Below are positions 35,563-44,265 of a DNA stretch of 64,000 bases, one piece after another (position 1 is the stretch's first letter; each line of letters starts with the position of its first letter). Both the position numbers and the translations under genes were made by a program. The notes under the pieces are model-generated. The model ran no database searches and was not told the DNA's origin. It worked only from the letters and a program-made list of their open reading frames with translations. Source of the DNA: Chryseobacterium angstadtii (lineage in GTDB: Bacteria > Bacteroidota > Bacteroidia > Flavobacteriales > Weeksellaceae); the NCBI RefSeq assembly GCF_001045465.1, contig NZ_LFND01000001.1, positions 124,001-188,000 on the forward strand, in the 5' to 3' direction.

Positions 35563-38178
35563 ATGACTGTTGAAAAAGAAAGATTACAAAATACACAATG
35601 GAAAAACTGGGGTCCTTACGTCAGCAACCGGCAATGGGGAAATGTAAGGGAAGACTACAGCCCCAACGGAAATGCCTGGCATTACGCCAATCATAATAAT
35701 GCCGAAAGCTATGCTTATCGCTGGGGAGAGGAAGGCATTGCAGGAATTTCCGATGTAAAGCAGATTTTCTGTTTTGCTTTTTCCTTTTGGAACAAAAAAG
35801 ATAAAATAGTAAAGGAACGTTTCTTCGGGCTGAGCAATCCTCAGGGCAATCACGGGGAGGATATCAAAGAGATTTTTTATTATCTGGACAATACGCCTAC
35901 ACACAGCTATATGAAAATGGTTTATAAATACCCTATCCAGGCATTTCCTTATGACGATCTTGTGGCCGAAAACGGAAGACGCAGCAAAAAAGAACCGGAA
36001 TATGAAATTTTTGACACCGGAATTTTTGACAACGATGAATACTTCGATATTTTTATTGAATACTGTAAAGCCGATCACAATGATATTCTGGCAAGGGTAA
36101 CGGTACACAACAGAAGTTCCCGGGAAGCCCCGATTGTTGTTGCTCCTACTGCCTGGTTCAGAAACAACTGGAAATGGGGCTACAATACGTATAAAGCACA
36201 AATGAATGCTTCTCAGGACGGAAGCATCGATATCAATCACGACAGTATTTCCATCAAGAAGCTGTATTCAAGAAATCAGGCCGCCGAGAGTGCTTTCTGT
36301 GAAAACGAAACGAATGCTCCTAAATTGTACGGGACTCCTTACCCTGGAAACACGTATTTCAAAGACGGCATCAATGATCATATCATTTATGGAAGCAATA
36401 CGGTAAATCCTGAAAAAAGGGGAACTAAAGCTTCTTTTATTATCGAAGAAATGATCGGGGCCGGACAATCCAAGACTTTTGATTTCAGATTATCCCCTGA
36501 AGAGATTGATGAACCTTTTGCAAGGTTTGACGAAATTTTTGCTATAAGAGCTTCGGAGGCTAATGAATTTTACCATGAAATTCAGAGTGAAACAACAAAC
36601 GAGGATGAAAGAAATGTTCAGAGACAGGCTTTTGCAGGACTTCTTTGGAACAAGCAATTCTATCATTATAACGTAGGAAAATGGCTGAAGGGCGATCCGA
36701 ATCACGCCGCTCCGAGAAACTTCAATGATTATGTAAGAAATACGGAATGGAATCACCTTCACAATAAAGATATTATTTCAATGCCCGATAAATGGGAGTA
36801 TCCGTGGTATGCCACCTGGGATCTGGCTTTCCATTGTGTCCCTTTTTCGATTATTGACGGGGAATTTGCCAAAGGGCAGCTTCTTCTGTTAACAAAAGAA
36901 TGGTATATGCATCCGAACGGGCAGCTTCCGGCTTATGAGTGGAATCTGAGCGATGTAAATCCACCTGTACACGCATGGTCCTGCTTCCGGGTATTTAAAA
37001 TTGATGAAAAGCAAAATGGAAAACCGGATCTCCTGTTTCTTGAAAAAGTTTTTCAGAAACTTCTCCTGAATTTCACGTGGTGGGTGAACAGAAAAGATAA
37101 AAGCGGCAATAATATTTTCGGAGGAGGATTCCTGGGGCTTGATAATATCGGAGCTTTTGACCGGAATATGGAGCTGAAAGACGGCCAGCATCTTGAACAG
37201 GCAGACGGAACAAGCTGGATGGCTATGTATGCGCTTAATATGATGAGGATTGCAATGGAACTAGCCCAGTATTATCAGGTATATGAGGATATGGCGATCA
37301 AGTTTTTTGAACATTATCTGTATATCGCAGAAGCCATGGAAAATTTAGGCGGCGGCACAGAAGGGCTATGGAATGAGGAAGACGGCTTTTTCTATGATGT
37401 TCTTCAGCTGGGTAACGGAGAGAGTGTTTCGTTGAAGCTGAGAAGTATTGTAGGGTTGATTCCTATGTTTGCTGTAGAAATTGTAGATCATCAGTTATTG
37501 GATAAGATGCCGAATTTTAAGGCAAGAATGGACTGGGTCTTAAAAAACAAACCGGAACTTACCAAGCTGGTTTCCCATTGGGATGAAGAAGGCCAGGGCC
37601 GAAAACACCTGATGAGTATTCTCCGAAAGAACAGACTGACGAAAGTTTTAAACAGAATGCTTGATGAAAAGGAATTTCTAAGTTCTTATGGAATCCGCGC
37701 AATGTCTAAAGTGTATGAAGAGAATCCTTTTGTATTCTCGGTTCACGGAACTGAAAATGTAGTGTATTATACTCCTGCAGAAAGCGACAGCCGTATGTTC
37801 GGAGGCAACAGCAACTGGCGCGGCCCAATCTGGTTCCCGATTAATTTTCTGATTGTAGAAAGTTTACAGCGTTTCCATTTTTATTACGGCAACAGCTTAA
37901 AAGTAGAATTCCCAACCGGAAGCGGTGAAAAGAAAAATCTGGATGAAGTGGCACAAAATATCAGCCGCAGACTCTGTTCGTTATTTTTAAAAGATGAAGA
38001 CGGCCAAAGACCTTTTAACGGAGGAAATATCAAGTTTAATTACGATGAACATTTTAAGGACTATATCACCTTTTTTGAATATTTCCACGGTGATAACGGC
38101 CGCGGCGTAGGAGCTTCCCATCAAACGGGATGGACGGCAACTGTGGCGAAACTTATGAAACCGAGATTAACTGTATAA
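35563..38178 (+). CDS. GH63-type glucosidase (MGH1-like domain), cytoplasmic
   Basis: An 871-aa glycoside hydrolase of the GH63/MGH1-like group, alpha-glucosidases with an (alpha/alpha)6 barrel. Landmarks are WGPYVSNRQWGNVREDYS at the start, EYPWYATWDLAFHCVPFS with the predicted catalytic Asp, QLPAYEWNLSDVNPPVH, GTEGLWNEEDGFFYDVL with catalytic Glu candidates, and NSNWRGPIWFPINFL. No signal peptide is present, so it works in the cytoplasm, perhaps on glucosylglycerate-, mannosylglycerate- or oligosaccharide-type substrates; the exact one is unknown. It has a putative promoter just upstream and a bidirectional terminator downstream at 38183. Confidence 0.88.
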   Translation: MTVEKERLQNTQWKNWGPYVSNRQWGNVREDYSPNGNAWHYANHNNAESYAYRWGEEGIAGISDVKQIFCFAFSFWNKKDKIVKERFFGLSNPQGNHGEDIKEIFYYLDNTPTHSYMKMVYKYPIQAFPYDDLVAENGRRSKKEPEYEIFDTGIFDNDEYFDIFIEYCKADHNDILARVTVHNRSSREAPIVVAPTAWFRNNWKWGYNTYKAQMNASQDGSIDINHDSISIKKLYSRNQAAESAFCENETNAPKLYGTPYPGNTYFKDGINDHIIYGSNTVNPEKRGTKASFIIEEMIGAGQSKTFDFRLSPEEIDEPFARFDEIFAIRASEANEFYHEIQSETTNEDERNVQRQAFAGLLWNKQFYHYNVGKWLKGDPNHAAPRNFNDYVRNTEWNHLHNKDIISMPDKWEYPWYATWDLAFHCVPFSIIDGEFAKGQLLLLTKEWYMHPNGQLPAYEWNLSDVNPPVHAWSCFRVFKIDEKQNGKPDLLFLEKVFQKLLLNFTWWVNRKDKSGNNIFGGGFLGLDNIGAFDRNMELKDGQHLEQADGTSWMAMYALNMMRIAMELAQYYQVYEDMAIKFFEHYLYIAEAMENLGGGTEGLWNEEDGFFYDVLQLGNGESVSLKLRSIVGLIPMFAVEIVDHQLLDKMPNFKARMDWVLKNKPELTKLVSHWDEEGQGRKHLMSILRKNRLTKVLNRMLDEKEFLSSYGIRAMSKVYEENPFVFSVHGTENVVYYTPAESDSRMFGGNSNWRGPIWFPINFLIVESLQRFHFYYGNSLKVEFPTGSGEKKNLDEVAQNISRRLCSLFLKDEDGQRPFNGGNIKFNYDEHFKDYITFFEYFHGDNGRGVGASHQTGWTATVAKLMKPRLTV

Positions 38179-38182
38179 AAGT

Positions 38183-38210
38183 ATCGGCCGGCCCTTTTGG
38201 GCCGGCCGAT
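38183..38210. terminator. Terminator between convergent glucosidase and OsmC genes
   Basis: A perfect 12-bp GC-rich stem ATCGGCCGGCCC with its complement (38183-38194, 38199-38210) and a TTTT loop. It starts 4 nt after the glucosidase stop. The flanking T-tracts are short on both strands, so it probably serves both genes. Confidence 0.8.
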
Positions 38211-38227
38211 TATCTTTAATTCAAAAT

Positions 38228-38647
38228 TTAAATTTTCTCTCCGTTTACATGAACTTCGTATCCGATTTCTACATTCGGTTCTAAAGTTTTTGATACGGAA
38301 CAGTATTTTTCAAAAGACAACTGTGCTGCTTTTAATGCTTTTTTAGGATCTATGTCTCCTTCCAAAAGAAATTTCACCTTAATGGATTTAAATGGTTTTG
38401 CATCTTCTACAGGAACTCTTTCTCCTTCCACTTCTGCCTGGAAACCAGTGATCTCCTGACGCTGTTTTTTCAAAATAGCCACTACATCTATACCACTGCA
38501 TCCGGCTACGGCCATCAAAACACTTTCCATAGGAGAAACGCCTTTAGCGCCGGGCTGTGAAGTATTATCCAAAAGGATTGAATTTCCCTGTGAATTGGTG
38601 CATTCAAATAAAAAATCGTCGTTGATTCTGTTAAGGGTTATTTTCAT
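38228..38647 (-). CDS. OsmC family peroxiredoxin
   Basis: A 139-aa OsmC/Ohr family protein, cytoplasmic. These enzymes reduce organic hydroperoxides with two cysteines. Here Cys50 (VAGCSGIDVVAIL) and Cys116 (FEKYCSVSKTL) are the catalytic pair, placed as in the family, and the E-S-V-L helix precedes Cys50. Whether it is closer to Ohr or to the YhfA-like OsmC branch cannot be told from motifs alone. A 6-bp hairpin (38680-38700, GTTCAG/CTGAAC) lies 32 nt upstream of the start, a possible operator. Confidence 0.88.
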   Translation of the reverse strand: MKITLNRINDDFLFECTNSQGNSILLDNTSQPGAKGVSPMESVLMAVAGCSGIDVVAILKKQRQEITGFQAEVEGERVPVEDAKPFKSIKVKFLLEGDIDPKKALKAAQLSFEKYCSVSKTLEPNVEIGYEVHVNGEKI

Positions 38648-38736
38648 TTTCGAAATTATTGTAAGATTTTCCCGGTACCGTTCAGCATAAAAAACTGAAC
38701 AGATCCGAAATAATCCGGTTTATTATGATGACAAAA

Positions 38737-40059
38737 TTATAAAATTCCTCTCGCTTTTATCTCAAGATATTTATTGATAACGTCAATATTTAAATTTTCA
38801 GGCAAAGTATATACGGTATAAATTCCATATTTCCGAAGTTCCTGAATGATCAGTTTCTTTTCAAATTCAAATTTTTCAGCCACAATTTCATCGTAGACTT
38901 CCTGCATGTTTTCAGGGTTTTTATGAATGAGGTTCTGAAGTTCTGCATTCTTAAAAAACACGACTACCAGTAAATGGTTTTTAGCGATTCCCCGAAGGTA
39001 TTTCAGCTGTCGGTTCAATCCGTCAAGGGTTTCAAAATTGGTAAAAAGCAGGACCAGACTCCGCTGATTCAGAGAATATTTCACATCCTGATACAGCCAA
39101 TTGAAATCGCTTTCAAAAAAATCTGTTTTAATGTTGTACAAGGCTTCTGAGATTTTTTTCAGCTGACCCGATTTATTTTCCGCAGCGATTTTATTTTCTG
39201 TTTTCTTCGAGAAAGTCATCATTCCAGCCCGATCTCCTTTCTTCAGAATAATATGGGAAAGCGCCATGGCTGCATTAATGGAATAATCGAGAAGACTGAG
39301 CCCGTTGAAAGGCATTTTCATCGTTCTTCCTTTATCAATAAGAATGAAAATACGCTGCGATTTTTCGTCCTGAAACTGATTCACCATCAATCTGTTTGTT
39401 TTGGATGTCGCTTTCCAGTTGATTGTTCTGATATCATCTCCCGGAACGTATTCTTTGATCTGTTCAAATTCCATGGTGTGCCCGAGCTTTCTGACTTTTT
39501 TGATTCCACCCAGCATGAATTCACTCTGCAAAGCCATCAGTTCATATTTTCTGAGGTGGACAAAAGACGGATAAGCAGGCAGCATCGCGTCTTTCTGGAA
39601 ATTAAATCTCTTTGAAACGAATCCCAACGGTGAAGAAACATACACATTCAGGTTTCCGAAACTGTACTCTCCCCTTTCTTTAGGCTCCAAACTGTATTGG
39701 AAATAGGTATTTCTACCTGGTTCTATGTTTTTTGTAATTAAAAAATCTCTCTTCTGAAACTGAAACGGAATCTCATCAATAATCTTCGTACTGATTTTAA
39801 AACTGTACTGATTTTTAATATCAATCTTCACAAAATTTTCATCCCCATTCGACAGCTTCTCCGGAAGTATTCTTTGGGCAAGCACTCCCTCTTTTTGATT
39901 AAACAGTAAAAGATAATCTACCATAGCCGCAAGAAAACAAACCAACAGTAGAATATGGGCTGCCCACATCAAAACCGGAAAGAAAAAAGCAAGGACATAC
40001 ACAATCCCCACTCCGATGAGCGAAAAGAAAAATCGTGTATTGATGTATAGGTTTTTCAT
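38737..40059 (-). CDS. DUF58 domain-containing membrane protein
   Basis: A 440-aa protein with two N-terminal membrane segments (about residues 9-50) and a cytosolic DUF58/VWA-like domain. The DUF58 signature is IKEYVPGDDIRTINWKATS, followed by IFILIDKGRTMKMP, the MIDAS-like first loop. It is the typical partner of MoxR AAA+ ATPases. Its start lies just after the heptamer element at 40067-40163 that separates it from moxR. Last gene of the membrane operon that begins at 45232. The system is thought to fold or assemble envelope or metal-containing proteins, but its client is unknown. Confidence 0.9.
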   Translation of the reverse strand: MKNLYINTRFFFSLIGVGIVYVLAFFFPVLMWAAHILLLVCFLAAMVDYLLLFNQKEGVLAQRILPEKLSNGDENFVKIDIKNQYSFKISTKIIDEIPFQFQKRDFLITKNIEPGRNTYFQYSLEPKERGEYSFGNLNVYVSSPLGFVSKRFNFQKDAMLPAYPSFVHLRKYELMALQSEFMLGGIKKVRKLGHTMEFEQIKEYVPGDDIRTINWKATSKTNRLMVNQFQDEKSQRIFILIDKGRTMKMPFNGLSLLDYSINAAMALSHIILKKGDRAGMMTFSKKTENKIAAENKSGQLKKISEALYNIKTDFFESDFNWLYQDVKYSLNQRSLVLLFTNFETLDGLNRQLKYLRGIAKNHLLVVVFFKNAELQNLIHKNPENMQEVYDEIVAEKFEFEKKLIIQELRKYGIYTVYTLPENLNIDVINKYLEIKARGIL

Positions 40060-40066
40060 TTTTTTA

Positions 40067-40163
40067 AGGGATTAGGGGATAGGATTTAGGGATTAGCGAA
40101 TCAACTGTGATAAATAATAATTACCTGTTAAACCTAATCCCTAAATCCTAATCCCTACAGTCT
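40067..40163. repeat. Inverted heptamer-array element without a gene
   Basis: The left array reads in 7-nt phase AGGGATT, AGGGGAT, AGGATTT, AGGGATT (40067-40094). The right array reads TAAACCT, AATCCCT, AAATCCT, AATCCCT, ACAGTCT (40129-40163), the complementary type. Between them are about 34 AT-rich nt. The moxR stop codon (40162-40164) sits in the last unit, and the DUF58 start is 7 nt beyond the left end, so the element fills the gap. Same heptamers as the gene-carrying element at 57689. Confidence 0.8.
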
Positions 40164-41193
40164 ATCTTGGAATCTCTATTCCCTCCAATATCTGGCGTAT
40201 AATTTCATCTGCCGTAAGACCTTCCATCTCTCTTTCCGGAGAAATGATCACCCTGTGTCTTAATACAGCATAACTTGCTTCTTTGATGTCTTCAGGCGTT
40301 ACAAAGTCTCTTCCTCTCATTGCTGCAAAAGCTTTGGAAGCCGTAAGCAATGCCAGGGATGCTCTTGGAGAGGCTCCCAAATACAGGAACTGATTCTCTC
40401 TGGTATTCACTATAATTTTAGCGATATACTCCATCAGCTGAGCTTCCACAATAATCTCTTTTACCAGATGCTGATAGTTTTTCAGCTGCTGAGCCGTAAT
40501 AACATGGTTTACTCCTTCTGTTTTATCTTCTTTTTTGCTTTCGTGCTGATTTCTGATGATGGCAATCTCCTGCTCAAGGTTCGGGTATCCTACATTGATC
40601 TTAAACAGAAAACGGTCCAGCTGTGCTTCGGGAAGTCTGTATGTTCCTTCATGCTCTATTGGGTTTTGAGTAGCCACCACGAGGAAAGGCTCATCCATAA
40701 TGTAACGGATTCCATCCATTGTGATCTGTCTTTCTTCCATTACCTCAAAAAGGGCTGCCTGGGTTTTTGCAGGTGACCTGTTGATCTCATCAATTAATAT
40801 AAAATTGGAAAAGATGGGTCCTTTTTTAAATTCAAACTCGGAATTTTTCACACTGAAAACAGAGGTTCCCAGAATATCTGAAGGCATCAGGTCCGGTGTA
40901 AACTGAATTCTGCTGAATCCTACGTCTATGGTTTTGGCCAAAAGCTTTGCCGTAATGGTTTTAGCAACTCCCGGAACACCTTCAATCAAAACATGTCCGT
41001 TTGATAAAAGAGCTGCAATAAGATGCTCAATCATGCTTTCCTGCCCGACAATTACTTTGGCGATTTCGGTTTTTACTTTATCTAAACTGGCACGCAGCTC
41101 AATCATATCAATTCTCGACTGAAACTGATCTTCATTTTTATTTAAATTGATAGAACTCTGATTCTCTAAATTTTGATTTTCAAGGTTTTCCAT
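40162..41193 (-). CDS. MoxR family AAA+ ATPase
   Basis: A 343-aa MoxR-type AAA+ ATPase. Walker A is GVPGVAKT (residues 72-79), and Walker B is FILIDEINR (Asp132, Glu133), followed by ATQNPIEHEGTYRLPEAQLDRF with sensor 1 and the pore region. Such ATPases work as chaperones with VWA-type partners, here the DUF58 protein directly downstream. The N-terminal 30 residues are Asn-rich and look unstructured. The leader carries copy 2 of the two-hairpin repeat (41226-41270) and an octamer array. Confidence 0.93.
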   Translation of the reverse strand: MENLENQNLENQSSINLNKNEDQFQSRIDMIELRASLDKVKTEIAKVIVGQESMIEHLIAALLSNGHVLIEGVPGVAKTITAKLLAKTIDVGFSRIQFTPDLMPSDILGTSVFSVKNSEFEFKKGPIFSNFILIDEINRSPAKTQAALFEVMEERQITMDGIRYIMDEPFLVVATQNPIEHEGTYRLPEAQLDRFLFKINVGYPNLEQEIAIIRNQHESKKEDKTEGVNHVITAQQLKNYQHLVKEIIVEAQLMEYIAKIIVNTRENQFLYLGASPRASLALLTASKAFAAMRGRDFVTPEDIKEASYAVLRHRVIISPEREMEGLTADEIIRQILEGIEIPR

Positions 41194-41225
41194 AATTTTC
41201 TATCTGTGGTTTTTATTTTTTTAAA

Positions 41226-41270
41226 TCGGACGTTATCCGATTCTTTGTTAAATCGTCCCTTTGGGACTCT
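41226..41270 (-). repeat. Two-hairpin interspersed repeat, copy 2 (moxR leader)
   Basis: Plus-strand TCGGA-CGTTA-TCCGA (41226-41240), then TTCTTTGTTAAATC, then GTCCC-TTT-GGGAC (41255-41267) and TC. Both stems are perfect, 5 bp each. It lies 33 nt upstream of the moxR start, in the orientation of its transcript. Confidence 0.8.
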
Positions 41271-41304
41271 TATTCTATTATAATTATGCAGTAATTGATC
41301 AATT

Positions 41305-41344
41305 TACATTGTTATACTGTTACATTGTAATATTGTTACATTAC
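41305..41344. repeat. Octamer array at the DUF4350 stop codon
   Basis: Five 8-nt units in phase: TACATTGT, TATACTGT, TACATTGT, AATATTGT, TACATTAC (41305-41344). The stop codon of the DUF4350 gene (41341-41343) is in the last unit. It has the same unit as the array at 32666-32720. Confidence 0.75.
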
Positions 41345-42498
41345 TTTAATATCTCATCAAGAAGGTTGTTCATTCTTGTGAGGTCTTCTTTCATTACGTT
41401 TGCGTAAGGGTCCTGCCCTTTTCTGATCAGTTCTATGGCTTCATGGATCATTTCCATTGTTTTCCCTGTTTTCAGATGGAGTTTTTTTGCAAATTCTTCA
41501 TCCAGATTCTGGGTATCAATCAAAAGATCTATTCTTATTTTATTCAGGAAATATTGGGCTTTTTTGGCCATCATATCATGAAAATCGCCTTCCTGAAGAT
41601 AAAGATTTCCAATACTTTTTACAAAATCTACCGAAGTATTTCTCAAAGGTTCTAGAACCGGAACGATACGCTGTTTTCTTTTTGCATTAAAAAAGATAAA
41701 CAATATCAGCCCTCCTAAAAATACCCACCATGCATATTTAAGTGCAGGATTGGAAAGAACGAATCTCATGAAGAAACGGGATACTTTGGTATCGTTTTCT
41801 ACAAACCAAAGGGTTTCTCTGTCCGGAAGATATGAAAAAACATCCTGTGCATATTTTATATTACCGGGTTTCAAGAGATAATAATTGGTAAGAAAAAGGG
41901 GTTCGCTGTGAACGTATATCGTTCCTTTTCCAAAATTAATCTTAATAAAATTGGCCTGATCTGTGTTATCTTTCTCAACCGTTTTTCCTAATACTTCTAC
42001 TTTAGGCTTGATATATGAAAAACCTCTCCCAGACGGGAACTTATCTAACTGAATAAAATCATTCTGGTATTTTTTATCCGTCAATTTCAGTACATTTTGT
42101 TCTGCGAAAGAAATATCTGAACTATGAAACCCTATACTGTCCGAAACATTTTTAGGAACACGGCTCATGATAATCATTGCATCCGAACCACCGGAGACCT
42201 GATCCAGGATTTTCTTCCAGGATTCCTTATCCAGCTCTTTCGCTATAACAATGATGTTGTGTGGATCTTTTTCCCGCTGATTGTAATATTCATAAGGCGC
42301 TTTTTCTATTTTTCTGAGATTGTTTTTAAACAGATCTTTCGCTTCATTACTGAAAACAAAGAGTCCGAAAGGGGATTTCTCATTGATGTCGAAATTCTTG
42401 CGCCAGCTGGTGGTTTCTTTTTTGTTGACTTCAAGCAACGCCAGAATAAGCATCACAACGATGAATATTACAGCATATATTTTGAAGGTCTTTTTCAT
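41341..42498 (-). CDS. DUF4350 domain-containing membrane protein
   Basis: A 385-aa protein with an N-terminal membrane segment (about residues 6-23, IYAVIFIVVMLILALLE), a periplasmic GATase-like DUF4350 region (FGLFVFSNEAKDLFK, FGKGTIYVHSEPLFLTNYYLL), a second membrane segment (YAWWVFLGGLILFIFF), and a cytosolic helical tail. This layout is typical for the DUF4350 component of MoxR/DUF58 gene clusters. It follows the DUF4129 gene by 14 nt. No enzymatic activity is predicted. Confidence 0.82.
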   Translation of the reverse strand: MKKTFKIYAVIFIVVMLILALLEVNKKETTSWRKNFDINEKSPFGLFVFSNEAKDLFKNNLRKIEKAPYEYYNQREKDPHNIIVIAKELDKESWKKILDQVSGGSDAMIIMSRVPKNVSDSIGFHSSDISFAEQNVLKLTDKKYQNDFIQLDKFPSGRGFSYIKPKVEVLGKTVEKDNTDQANFIKINFGKGTIYVHSEPLFLTNYYLLKPGNIKYAQDVFSYLPDRETLWFVENDTKVSRFFMRFVLSNPALKYAWWVFLGGLILFIFFNAKRKQRIVPVLEPLRNTSVDFVKSIGNLYLQEGDFHDMMAKKAQYFLNKIRIDLLIDTQNLDEEFAKKLHLKTGKTMEMIHEAIELIRKGQDPYANVMKEDLTRMNNLLDEILK

Positions 42499-42512
42499 GG
42501 TCTATAATTTAA

Positions 42513-43310
42513 TTACGCTTTAAAAGCCTGATATTGGTTTTTGAATTTCAGATAACTATCCTCATCAATATTGAACTCTCCATACCAGACATAATCAAAG
42601 ATATAGGAAAGACCGCCGAATTCACTTTTCAGCTGATTGTTTTTCAGTTCTGCGACGTAGTCTTTATTTGTTTTTTCAGGATTCCAGTTAATTTGTTTTT
42701 TATCACTCAATTTTTTCAGAATGAATAAAAACTGGTAACGGATTGCCGAGCGATAGTCTTTTTCGCGTTCAAATTTTGCAATGCTTTCAGGAAAATTAAT
42801 CTCATGGATATTTTCATGCAGTTCTTCTGCATTGATATTTATTTTTTTATTTTTCTTGCCGAAGAAAAGGTTTCCGTCTTTATCCATCAAGAATTTAATG
42901 ACAAAATACAGAAGAAATCCTACTAAAATAATGGCAAACAAACGGATCAGAACCGTTGTAAATTTTGCTGAATTTCTAAATACGGTTTCTCCAAAAATAC
43001 TCTGAAGGATCTTATCTATTTTACGCATCAGTTTCTGCAGAAAAGACTCTTTCGGCTTGGAAACAGAATAATCAAATTCATTGCCTTTATATCTGGAATG
43101 AAGATTTTCTTTGAACTTTTTCGGGTACACTGTATTTTCTGAAACAGGCTTTAGAATCAATACCGAATCTGCACGCAGCATATTTCTGTAATGCCCTGTA
43201 CCTAATGAGTCTAGAATGTAATCTTCCTCAGGATCATCTCCACCGTCGTTCTGCGCATGAACGGAACATACGGAAAAAAAGATCAGCAGAAAAAGAAAGA
43301 ACTTATTCAT
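42513..43310 (-). CDS. DUF4129 domain-containing membrane protein
   Basis: A 265-aa protein with a signal-like N-terminus (FFLFLLIFFSVCSVHA), a periplasmic linker rich in Asp and Glu, one transmembrane segment (about residues 117-139, LIRLFAIILVGFLLYFVIKFL) and a C-terminal cytosolic DUF4129 region (FEREKDYRSAIRYQFLFILKKL, then NKDYVAELKNNQL). DUF4129 proteins accompany MoxR, DUF58 and DUF4350 in many bacteria. It overlaps the upstream membrane-protein gene by 8 nt and precedes the DUF4350 gene by 14 nt, so the operon is tightly coupled. Confidence 0.85.
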   Translation of the reverse strand: MNKFFLFLLIFFSVCSVHAQNDGGDDPEEDYILDSLGTGHYRNMLRADSVLILKPVSENTVYPKKFKENLHSRYKGNEFDYSVSKPKESFLQKLMRKIDKILQSIFGETVFRNSAKFTTVLIRLFAIILVGFLLYFVIKFLMDKDGNLFFGKKNKKININAEELHENIHEINFPESIAKFEREKDYRSAIRYQFLFILKKLSDKKQINWNPEKTNKDYVAELKNNQLKSEFGGLSYIFDYVWYGEFNIDEDSYLKFKNQYQAFKA

Positions 43311-44265
43311 TAATACCTATGGTTTCAATTTCTTCGAGTTCAATTTTCTTGTGAAGGTCTGTCCTGCTGTCGTAATACATCAGTCCTGCATTGATATACA
43401 TCAGATTGGAAAGCAGTAGCGATACAATCATGGAAAATCCGTAGAATATAAAAAATACAATTCCAACAGCTCCGGTAAAAGGATTTTCTTCAAAATTTCC
43501 GTCCGGATTAGAAGTAAGAACCGATCCGTACACAAATATCATAGGAACAAATGTAAATACCGAAGTAGCAATATACATAATAATAAACATGATGAAAGAA
43601 GATCCCCAATATTTCCAGTAAGGCGATTTTTCATTTCCGTTCGGGTAAGAAAACTGGGATCGTATGGAATAACTCAAACTGTCTATAAAGCCTCTTTCCG
43701 TATTAAAATAATCATACATCAGAAAAGCCGAAACATTGAATACTGTGGGATAAACGAGTATAATCAGGAAAAAGCCAATTATAATGAGCAACAGGACATA
43801 CGAAAATCCTACTACAATCATGGTCACCGGAAGTACGATAAACAACATTCCTACGCACATTTTAAAAATTCTTCCGGCATTGGTCCTGAAATCACTTACA
43901 ATTTCGTCTGTTTTTACGCTCTGGGCTCCTCCGGTTATTCTTTTCATGTAAAAAACAGGATAAAGATAATTGACTATCGCCAAAAGAACAAAAAGCAGAA
44001 AAACAAGAACACCTGCAACAATAAGCATTCCTGCATTTTCTGAAAAATATCTTTCAAAATAATAGGTTTCTCCATCCACGTTGGAACCTATCATCTGTCC
44101 GAAAATTTCTCTGAATCCCAATATCATCACAACAACGGTGAGTATCAACAGCAGCCCGTTGATCAGGATATAATTTTTAAAATAATTTTTTCCGTATAAT
44201 TTGAAAAAGTTAAAGCTGTCACTGATGAAAGCTCCAAATTCTCTTTTTTTATAAAACTGCATCAT
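43303..44265 (-). CDS. Multi-pass membrane protein of the MoxR-SpoIIM operon
   Basis: A 320-aa polytopic membrane protein with about six hydrophobic segments, for example ILINGLLLILTVVVMIL, MLIVAGVLVFLLFVLLAIV, VLLLIIIGFFLIILVYP and IVFFIFYGFSMIVSLLLS. The N-terminus MMQFYKKREFGAFISDSFNF resembles the amphipathic start of DUF4013 and related integral proteins found with RDD and SpoIIM genes. It overlaps the SpoIIM gene by 17 nt at its start and the DUF4129 gene by 8 nt at its end. Start could be either of two consecutive ATGs. Function unknown. Confidence 0.75.
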   Translation of the reverse strand: MMQFYKKREFGAFISDSFNFFKLYGKNYFKNYILINGLLLILTVVVMILGFREIFGQMIGSNVDGETYYFERYFSENAGMLIVAGVLVFLLFVLLAIVNYLYPVFYMKRITGGAQSVKTDEIVSDFRTNAGRIFKMCVGMLFIVLPVTMIVVGFSYVLLLIIIGFFLIILVYPTVFNVSAFLMYDYFNTERGFIDSLSYSIRSQFSYPNGNEKSPYWKYWGSSFIMFIIMYIATSVFTFVPMIFVYGSVLTSNPDGNFEENPFTGAVGIVFFIFYGFSMIVSLLLSNLMYINAGLMYYDSRTDLHKKIELEEIETIGINE

